DNA of 64,000 nucleotides, taken from NCBI GenBank assembly GCA_036267975.1, contig DATAVA010000012.1, positions 1-64,000 on the forward strand, read 5' to 3'. The stretch is from DAIDKA01 sp036267975. Lineage in GTDB: Bacteria > Pseudomonadota > Gammaproteobacteria > Steroidobacterales > Steroidobacteraceae. The stretch's first letter is position 1. Each line of letters starts with the position of its first letter. The notes below the pieces were generated by a model that searched no databases, was not told where the DNA came from, and saw nothing but the letters and a program-made list of their open reading frames with translations. This document shows positions 59,430 through 64,000 of the stretch, piece by piece. Both the position numbers and the translations under genes were made by a program.

Positions 59430-59603
59430 ATGAAAGTGTCAATCGGACCGGTATTTGCTGCAGGTGCGCTGCTGGCGGCCGGCATGTTGAGCGGCTGCAT
59501 CAGCAGTTCGAGCCCGCCGGAGCCGCAGAAGACGACGGTGGTCGTGCCGCCGAACGGCACGACAGTGGTCTGTCAGGATGGAACCAAGCCGCCCTGCAAC
59601 TGA
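59430..59603 (+). CDS. Small lipoprotein (57 aa)
   Basis: A perfect AAGGAGG lies 6 nt before the ATG. The protein has a lipoprotein signal (MKVSIGPVFAAGALLAAGMLSGC would be its N terminus; lipobox LSGC with Cys22) and a short mature part, ISSSSPPEP..TTVVVPPNGTTVVCQDG. Such short Pro/Thr/Val-rich lipoproteins are common in proteobacterial genomes and of unknown role. The residue after Cys is Ile, not Asp, so outer-membrane sorting is expected. The 3' end overlaps the convergent DUF2459 gene by 31 nt. Confidence 0.82.
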   Translation: MKVSIGPVFAAGALLAAGMLSGCISSSSPPEPQKTTVVVPPNGTTVVCQDGTKPPCN

Positions 59604-60268
59604 GCGCGCAACCGCCTCACCTGGTGCCATAGCTGGCCGGCGAATACCACTGCGGTGGAGTGAACAGGTTCACCGCCGGCGCGCAAGGCGTCTGCGGCCC
59701 AGGTATTACAGGTGTGCAGCGCCGAGTAGGGCTGCGATGCCGGATAGTACACGCTGCCTTCGTAGGGTCCGACCGCCAGCGGGGCCAGCGGTGAGCCCGG
59801 AATCGAATTGCGCACGAAGGCTTGAATGGCGTGCGCCTGCGCTGCGCTCACTTCCAGTGCGATGACCTGCGATGGGCCGAATGCGTAGTCGGGCGGATCC
59901 TTGATGGCAGTCACCAGCAGCACGGCAGGCCCGGGCCACAAAGCACGCAGCAGCAGGGGTGCTGCGCTCCTGTTCTTCGTCAGCAGATAGTGCCGATCGC
60001 CAAAACCGAAAAACAGATATTTGGCTGCCGGGAATTCGATTTTCACGGGCAGGAGCGCTGGCTCGAGATCCGCGGCGGCGAAGCCCACGTCGATGTGCCA
60101 TTTGCGCCGGGCGATATACACCGTGACTGGGGTGCCGACCGAATTGCTGTGAGCGATCGGCGCAGTCGGCTGCGCGGTGGTGCAGCCGGCGAGGCTCGCA
60201 ATCGCGGCGAGGATGAAAAGACGCACCTTCAGGCAGGTTGCGGCGTCTTTGCAGACGCTCGCCTTCAT
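59573..60268 (-). CDS. DUF2459 lipoprotein
   Basis: 231 residues with a lipoprotein signal (LFILAAIASLAGCTTAQ, lipobox LAGC). The mature part starts PVTVYIARRKWHIDVGF and has KYLFFGFGDRHYLL, SVYYPASQPYSALHTCNTWAADALRAGG. This fits the DUF2459 family, distantly like NlpC/P60 or DUF830 folds, with His in WHIDVG and Cys in HTCNTW as candidate catalytic residues. Substrate unknown. Convergent with the 57-residue lipoprotein gene. Confidence 0.82.
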   Translation of the reverse strand: MKASVCKDAATCLKVRLFILAAIASLAGCTTAQPTAPIAHSNSVGTPVTVYIARRKWHIDVGFAAADLEPALLPVKIEFPAAKYLFFGFGDRHYLLTKNRSAAPLLLRALWPGPAVLLVTAIKDPPDYAFGPSQVIALEVSAAQAHAIQAFVRNSIPGSPLAPLAVGPYEGSVYYPASQPYSALHTCNTWAADALRAGGEPVHSTAVVFAGQLWHQVRRLRAQLQGGLVPS

Positions 60269-60305
60269 TGCACTGCGAGTCTGCGCTCGCGGCCCGAAAT
60301 GAGTC

Positions 60306-60908
60306 TCATGGACTGTGTCCGGGCGCGCTCGATGGCGCGCCTGCAGGGGCGTTGTTCAGGAAATCATCGAAATCCACGTTCGAAACCGGCATTTCCTTGG
60401 CCTCCGCGCCGGTGGTCGTGAATCCGATCACGCGTCCGGCGAGAATGATTCCGAGCCATAAGCCCAGCGACACGCCGGCGGTGATACGGCCGGCCTTCGG
60501 GGCCGCCGGTGCCTTATCCCAGGTCGCGACGGTGCGGCCGGCCGTCAGGTGAAAAACCGCCATGTTGATGCCCGCCAGTGCGAGCAACACCATTTTTATC
60601 TGAAAGGGCGTGTTGTGGGCGTAAACGCGGGCGTTGGTGATGAACATCATCGCGCCGGTGCAGGCCGAGATCACAAACGCGCCCCAGGTGATCCGCAGCA
60701 GTTCGGTGGACATGCGCGTGAAGGACCGGTGGGTCGAGGCCACTCCGAGCGCGCGCAGATCGACGACCAGGATGCTGCCGAACAACACGGCGAGCGCCAT
60801 GACGTGGAAGGATTCGAGGAACGGAAAGTAATACAGCGAGCCGCGCAGGCTGTTCGCCAGGCCCGAGTCTTCAAGACTCTTCAGGAATGCCGAAAAATCC
60901 ACGCTCAA
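60306..60908 (-). CDS. DUF6644-like integral membrane protein, copy 2
   Basis: 200 residues with about four or five hydrophobic segments. The first contains PFLESFHVMALAVLFGSILVVDLRALG (a His in the first helix and DLR at its end), then WGAFVISACTGAMMFITNA, FQIKMVLLALAGINMAVFHLTAG (second His) and LGLWLGIILAGRVIGF. The tail NNAPAGAPSSAPG is flexible. The His residues placed in helices resemble a b-type haem or copper site, but this is not proven. The gene starts one base after the stop of the paralogue at 60910. Confidence 0.72.
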   Translation of the reverse strand: MSVDFSAFLKSLEDSGLANSLRGSLYYFPFLESFHVMALAVLFGSILVVDLRALGVASTHRSFTRMSTELLRITWGAFVISACTGAMMFITNARVYAHNTPFQIKMVLLALAGINMAVFHLTAGRTVATWDKAPAAPKAGRITAGVSLGLWLGIILAGRVIGFTTTGAEAKEMPVSNVDFDDFLNNAPAGAPSSAPGHSP

Positions 60909-60909
60909 G

Positions 60910-61431
60910 TCACGCCTTGGTCGCGGGCGAGAGGTGACCCCAGATGTGGTCGTAGGCGATCAGTCGCCCGAGGATAATGATGCAGCCCCACAGCACGAAC
61001 GTGAGCACTGCTGCCAGCCGCACCGAACGGCGCTTGCTTAGGGTCTGTTCCCAGTCCGCGCCGTGCTTGCGGATCGAGGCCTGAAACGAGGCAAAGACCA
61101 CGACCATCACGGCAACGCAGGCCATCTTCAGCCAGAACGACAGGGTAATGAGCTCGCGGATCGGCTCCGCGACGATCAGCAACAGCCCGCTGGCCAGCAA
61201 CAGGCACAGCGCACCGGTGAGCCAGGGCGCGAAACGTCGATGATTCTCCAGCAGCGTCTGATCGGTGCCCACCCATCCGAGCAGGCGCAGCGTCATCATC
61301 AGTGCGGAGCCGACGGCGATCCCGATGCCGGTGATATGCAGTGACTGAATGGCGGGGAGCACCCACGCTTCATGGGTTTGCAGATAGATGCTGGGAACCG
61401 TAGCGGACAGCCAGTCGGCAAAGTTTTTCAC
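60910..61431 (-). CDS. DUF6644-like integral membrane protein, copy 1
   Basis: 173 residues, the same plan as the downstream gene: LPAIQSLHITGIGIAVGSALMMTLRLLG (helical His, LRLLG), FAPWLTGALCLLLASGLLLIVAEP, FWLKMACVAVMVVVFA and VLWGCIIILGRLIAYD. Common features of the two copies are the xSxHxxxxxxxxGSxLxxxLRxLG helix and the closing ILAGRxI/ILGRLI helix, so they are tandem paralogues. It follows the DUF6152 gene by 26 nt in a likely three-gene operon. Confidence 0.72.
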   Translation of the reverse strand: MKNFADWLSATVPSIYLQTHEAWVLPAIQSLHITGIGIAVGSALMMTLRLLGWVGTDQTLLENHRRFAPWLTGALCLLLASGLLLIVAEPIRELITLSFWLKMACVAVMVVVFASFQASIRKHGADWEQTLSKRRSVRLAAVLTFVLWGCIIILGRLIAYDHIWGHLSPATKA

Positions 61432-61457
61432 CGCGACTCCTAACCGGCGCGAGGCAG

Positions 61458-61943
61458 CTAAAAGGCTGGGGCGCCGAGAATTTCCCGGCCTTGCACGGTG
61501 TCGCAGGTCTTACCGGGAACCGGGGGTGTTTTCCACGGGCACACTGCCAGCCCGCTGCTACCCGACTTGGATCCAAAATCGGAGCCGGTCCGAAGCGGGT
61601 TAACCTTCACGCTGATGATGGTCCCGGGCTTCATCGTATCGGCCGTGATGCCCTGCTCGGCGATGGCGGCGGCACCGGCCATTTCCACGCCGTAGGCATG
61701 CGGTTTGCCATCCTTGTCTTTCTCGAGCTTCCCATCCGCACCAATCATGTAGAGGTGGATCTCGGCGTGATTGGCCTGCGCGACGAACTGGTATACCACC
61801 CCGGTCAGCACCAGCATCTTGGTCTGGTCGTACATGGCGAAGGAGTGGTGGGCGAAGGCCGGAACGGCCGCGAGCGCAGTAATGGCGGTAGTCAATAAAC
61901 GCGTATGAATCCGCGCTCCAATCGATCTGATCTTCACGGACAT
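61458..61943 (-). CDS. Exported DUF6152-like protein
   Basis: 161 residues with a signal peptide (about 1-32, ITALAAVPAFA) followed directly by HHSFAMYDQTKMLVLTGVVYQF, the conserved start of DUF6152 proteins (HHSxAxFD, then a beta-barrel-like OB segment). AGGGGA before the ATG at 61943 supports the start. The rest has HAEIHLYM and GTIISVKVNPLRTGS. Family members occur in small operons with membrane proteins like those downstream. Function unknown; the N-terminal His pair could bind metal. Confidence 0.8.
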   Translation of the reverse strand: MSVKIRSIGARIHTRLLTTAITALAAVPAFAHHSFAMYDQTKMLVLTGVVYQFVAQANHAEIHLYMIGADGKLEKDKDGKPHAYGVEMAGAAAIAEQGITADTMKPGTIISVKVNPLRTGSDFGSKSGSSGLAVCPWKTPPVPGKTCDTVQGREILGAPAF

Positions 61944-62375
61944 TTCCCCTAGAGTCCCAGGCCACCCCGTTGGGGTCAGTCGTGCCACTTCGGTACTTGC
62001 GCAATCAACGGGTCTTTCGCGGTTATCTTGACGGCTAAGGACCCAGCGTTCAACACCCCCGTGCGCCGAAGGTGCTTTCGCCATCGGCCAAGGCAATCCC
62101 GCGGGTACCGGCCGCGCGCGGTGCCCTTGTGGTAAAAAATATACATCAGGGTCTCAGGCACAGCTTGACCTTTGGCTGCTAACCGCCGTGTCCTGGCCCA
62201 GGTTCTCTTCTAGGGAGGCTAATCATATATATTTCAAAACGTTAGTATGATCGGGACTCGACTCGGGCGGCACTGAGCGCCACACTTCACGGCTGAGATC
62301 GAGATCGCGCGCGACGAATGGCTTCGCGCGCTGTATCGTCCGCACCTCGATCTTGAAACTCGGGAGGATGCTTCC
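61944..62375. other. 432-bp intergenic region between DUF6152 operon and araC-type gene
   Basis: I see no gene here. The minus strand has a TATATT (62143-62138) that could be a -10 for the DUF6152 operon, with a long leader of about 195 nt. An A+T-rich patch at 62219-62251 contains a dyad (listed separately). On the plus strand TTGACC (62165-62170) lacks a matching -10. A short minus-strand frame at 61976-62161 has no ribosome-binding site or family and is not called. Confidence 0.5.
62222..62251. promoter_or_regulatory. A+T-rich interrupted palindrome, possible AraC-type operator
   Basis: ATCATA (62222-62227) and TATGAT (62246-62251) are perfect inverted arms 18 bp apart in a conspicuous A+T-rich patch. 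TATGAT also reads as a -10 on the plus strand. The spacing of about two helix turns centre to centre is compatible with a dimeric AraC-family protein. Confidence 0.32.
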
Positions 62376-63392
62376 ATGCCGTCGCCCATGGCCACACTCC
62401 TCAACCTGCAGTCGGTGGGTGCCGCGCAGCGAGCATCACTGTGGGCGCACAGCACCCGCGGATTTTTCCCGGGCGTGTCCGTACTCCGGTTGGATGACAG
62501 TCCGGAGGCGGGCCGGATCAGCAGCATGCCCTTTGGATGCGGACGAATCTGGTCGGTGCTCTCGCCGCCGCTGCTCGTCAGCTACGACCCATCGACCAGC
62601 CATGACGACAAGCATCTGTTTTCGATAATGATCCAGCTGACCGGGACCACCGCCGCCCGTCAGCAGCGCCGCTCCTGCGTGCTGCAGGCGGGTGACTGCT
62701 GCGCGATCGACAACGGCGCGCCATTCGAACTCGAAGTGCCCACCGATTCCTCCTATCTGATCTTCCTGCAAATGCCACGGCTATCGGTGTTGGGAAGGCA
62801 TCCGTCCCTGGCCCGCCACACGGCCGAACTCTTTGATCGGGAGGAGACGGGTACGAGCTTGCTGCGGGGGCTGCTGATGAACAGCCTGGATAGCGCTGCG
62901 GCGCTGGAGAACTACCAGCGCGCCGCCACACTGGCCGCCATCATCGAGCTGCTCGGCGTATCGAAACTGCATGCGGGACATATCGAGGAAACCAACTGGC
63001 GGGTGCTCTCCGCCGTGCAATACATCAGCTCACACTTTGCAGAACCGACCCTGAGTGCTGAACAAGTCGCGAGCGCACAGGAGATCAGCCGCCGTCGCCT
63101 CGACAAGCTGATGGTGGAGGCCGCAGGCACCACGGTGGCGGCGCAGATCTGGAAACGGCGCCTGTCGCAGGTGGCCGAAGACCTCATTGAGTCGCGCTTG
63201 GCCACTCGCAGCGTTGCGCAGATCGGTTTCGCGGCCGGATTCGCCGATCCGGCGCATCTGAGCCGCACCTTCAGGCGCTCGTTCCACTGCACGCCGGGCG
63301 AATGGCGCAAACGCAAGACGGGCGCGCAGGACAGCGGATCGGTCCATGAGCACCCGTCATGTGCGCAGGAGCCGTGGGTTCTGAAGTCCTAG
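62376..63392 (+). CDS. AraC-family transcriptional regulator
   Basis: 338 residues. An N-terminal AraC-binding-like cupin domain (about 15-190; LQAGDCCAIDNGAPFEL) is followed by a two-HTH AraC domain (about 225-325): PTLSAEQVASAQEISRRRLDKLM for the first and TRSVAQIGFAAGFADPAHLSRTFRRSFHCTPGEWR for the second (here FxDxxHLSRxFRRxFxxTPxExR). GGGAGG eight bases before the ATG sets the start. It is divergent from the DUF6152/DUF6644 operon, its most likely target. The inducer is unknown. Confidence 0.92.
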   Translation: MPSPMATLLNLQSVGAAQRASLWAHSTRGFFPGVSVLRLDDSPEAGRISSMPFGCGRIWSVLSPPLLVSYDPSTSHDDKHLFSIMIQLTGTTAARQQRRSCVLQAGDCCAIDNGAPFELEVPTDSSYLIFLQMPRLSVLGRHPSLARHTAELFDREETGTSLLRGLLMNSLDSAAALENYQRAATLAAIIELLGVSKLHAGHIEETNWRVLSAVQYISSHFAEPTLSAEQVASAQEISRRRLDKLMVEAAGTTVAAQIWKRRLSQVAEDLIESRLATRSVAQIGFAAGFADPAHLSRTFRRSFHCTPGEWRKRKTGAQDSGSVHEHPSCAQEPWVLKS

Positions 63393-63499
63393 TCGGCTGG
63401 AACTCGTGACGGTGGTGGCGCCCGGACTCAAACAGGGAGCTGTCAGCATGACTTCATCAGCTTCGCTTCCGGCGCCGACTCCCGGACCGTAGGCCGCGC

Positions 63500-63901
63500 T
63501 CAATGCCGGCCGCGCGCGTGCCGCGGCAGTGCATCGGACGGCACGTCCCAGCCGGGCGCATCCTGCATCCAGATATGATCGACCGGTGCGGCGAGCTCGA
63601 GCTGATCGAGCGTGCACAACGTGATGTCGAGTTCGGCGGGGCGGCGCACGTTGCTATACGTGAGCGGCGTGCCGCAGCGCCCGCAGAACGTGCGCAGTAC
63701 ACCGGGCGAGGAGGCATATTCGCGCGGCACCTCGCCGGTGAATGCGACGTTCCCGATGGCCACCGTCAGCCAGCCGACGGCATGCGCGCCACTGGCGCGC
63801 CGGCAGGATTCGCAGTGGCACAATGTGGGCCGGTACAGCAGCGGCCCGCAGCGGTATTGGATTACGCCACACAGGCATCGCCCCGTTAGGATTTCACTCA
63901 T
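63500..63901 (-). CDS. GFA/CENP-V family zinc protein, second copy
   Basis: 133 residues from the ATG at 63901. LTGRCLCGVIQYRC, LCHCESCRRASGAH and FCGRCGTPLTY give the cysteine arrangement of the GFA fold, and the C-terminal DLELxxPxDHIWMxDxPxW pattern (visible as ELAAPVDHIWMQDAPGW) is typical of this subgroup. No substrate can be assigned. It belongs to a different subgroup from the protein at 3938-4411, so it is not a recent duplicate. The 107-nt gap to the AraC gene has nothing recognised. Confidence 0.88.
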   Translation of the reverse strand: MSEILTGRCLCGVIQYRCGPLLYRPTLCHCESCRRASGAHAVGWLTVAIGNVAFTGEVPREYASSPGVLRTFCGRCGTPLTYSNVRRPAELDITLCTLDQLELAAPVDHIWMQDAPGWDVPSDALPRHARGRH

Positions 63902-64000
63902 GAAGCGCCCCGAACTCTCACCGCACGCCGTGCCTGGCCGAGAGTATGCCTGTATGGCGATCACTCTTGTGCTGCTGGCATTCGGAGCCGGTCGCGGCGT
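63900..64000 (+). CDS. Possible start of a secreted protein, cut by the window edge
   Basis: From the ATG at 63900 the frame stays open to the end and encodes KRPELSPHAVPGREYACM, then a hydrophobic stretch AITLVLLAFGAGRG. An ATG at 63954 would give a shorter protein starting directly with the hydrophobic stretch, which looks like a signal peptide. Its first base overlaps the divergent GFA start. Too short to identify. Confidence 0.3.
   Translation, partial: MKRPELSPHAVPGREYACMAITLVLLAFGAGRG

Noticed and set aside
61976..62161. 61-codon minus-strand frame upstream of the DUF6152 gene
   Set aside because: No ribosome-binding site, no recognisable composition, and it spans the probable promoter region.

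Overview
The window looks like a chromosomal stretch of a G+C-rich gammaproteobacterium. The evidence is gene order: yibN-grxC-secB-gpsA; tatABC; glnA followed by ntrB-ntrC; and rsmG-parA-parB-atpIBEFHAGDC followed by glmU and glmS, plus an ADP-heptose (LPS core) cluster. A placement near Steroidobacterales, Nevskiales or Xanthomonadales is only an impression. No rRNA, tRNA, CRISPR array or intact insertion sequence was recognised.

Layout. 1-4.4 kb: tail of a DUF2130 gene; an ECF sigma factor with a membrane partner that ends in a cytochrome c'-like haem domain; a TMEM175-type channel pseudogene; an exported NmrA-like oxidoreductase; a secreted methyltransferase; a GFA-family protein. 4.4-11.2 kb: an acyltransferase, glnA under a clear sigma-54/NtrC control region, ntrBC and an MscS channel. 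11.2-13.1 kb: two divergent modules, each a small membrane protein plus an XRE regulator, around one palindromic operator. 13.2-17.1 kb: trmL, the gpsA-secB-grxC-yibN operon and envC. 17.1-23.9 kb: a cyclic-di-GMP block (GGDEF/EAL protein, DedA, PleD-like regulator, large hybrid kinase). 24-32 kb: SRPBCC and holin-like proteins, the run dtd-tatABC-POT transporter-hemD, a diheme cytochrome and an S9 peptidase. 32.2-39 kb: an MBL-fold hydrolase and prpBCD running directly into rsmG-parA-parB. 39.2-46.3 kb: complete F1Fo ATP synthase operon. 46.3-53.7 kb: an exported C13 peptidase, glmU, hldD-gmhB-hldE and glmS. 53.7-64 kb: an accessory region with an orphan protein, a BlaI/M56-protease pair with a SecD-like periplasmic domain, a degenerate sensor kinase, lipoproteins, two DUF6644 membrane proteins, a DUF6152 protein, an AraC regulator and a second GFA protein.

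How the genes work together. GlnA, NtrB and NtrC form the nitrogen assimilation circuit, and the glnA promoter carries the sites this circuit needs. The ATP synthase, ParAB and RsmG block is conserved housekeeping. GlmU and GlmS supply UDP-GlcNAc, HldD/GmhB/HldE supply ADP-heptose and EnvC activates septal amidases, so the window is rich in envelope functions. Strongest candidates for something undescribed: the ECF sigma factor with a haem-bearing anti-sigma candidate; the M56 protease fused to a SecD P1-head-like domain; and a recurring promoter layout in which a -10-like hexamer lies 4-8 nt before the start codon with little or no Shine-Dalgarno sequence, which suggests leaderless transcripts.
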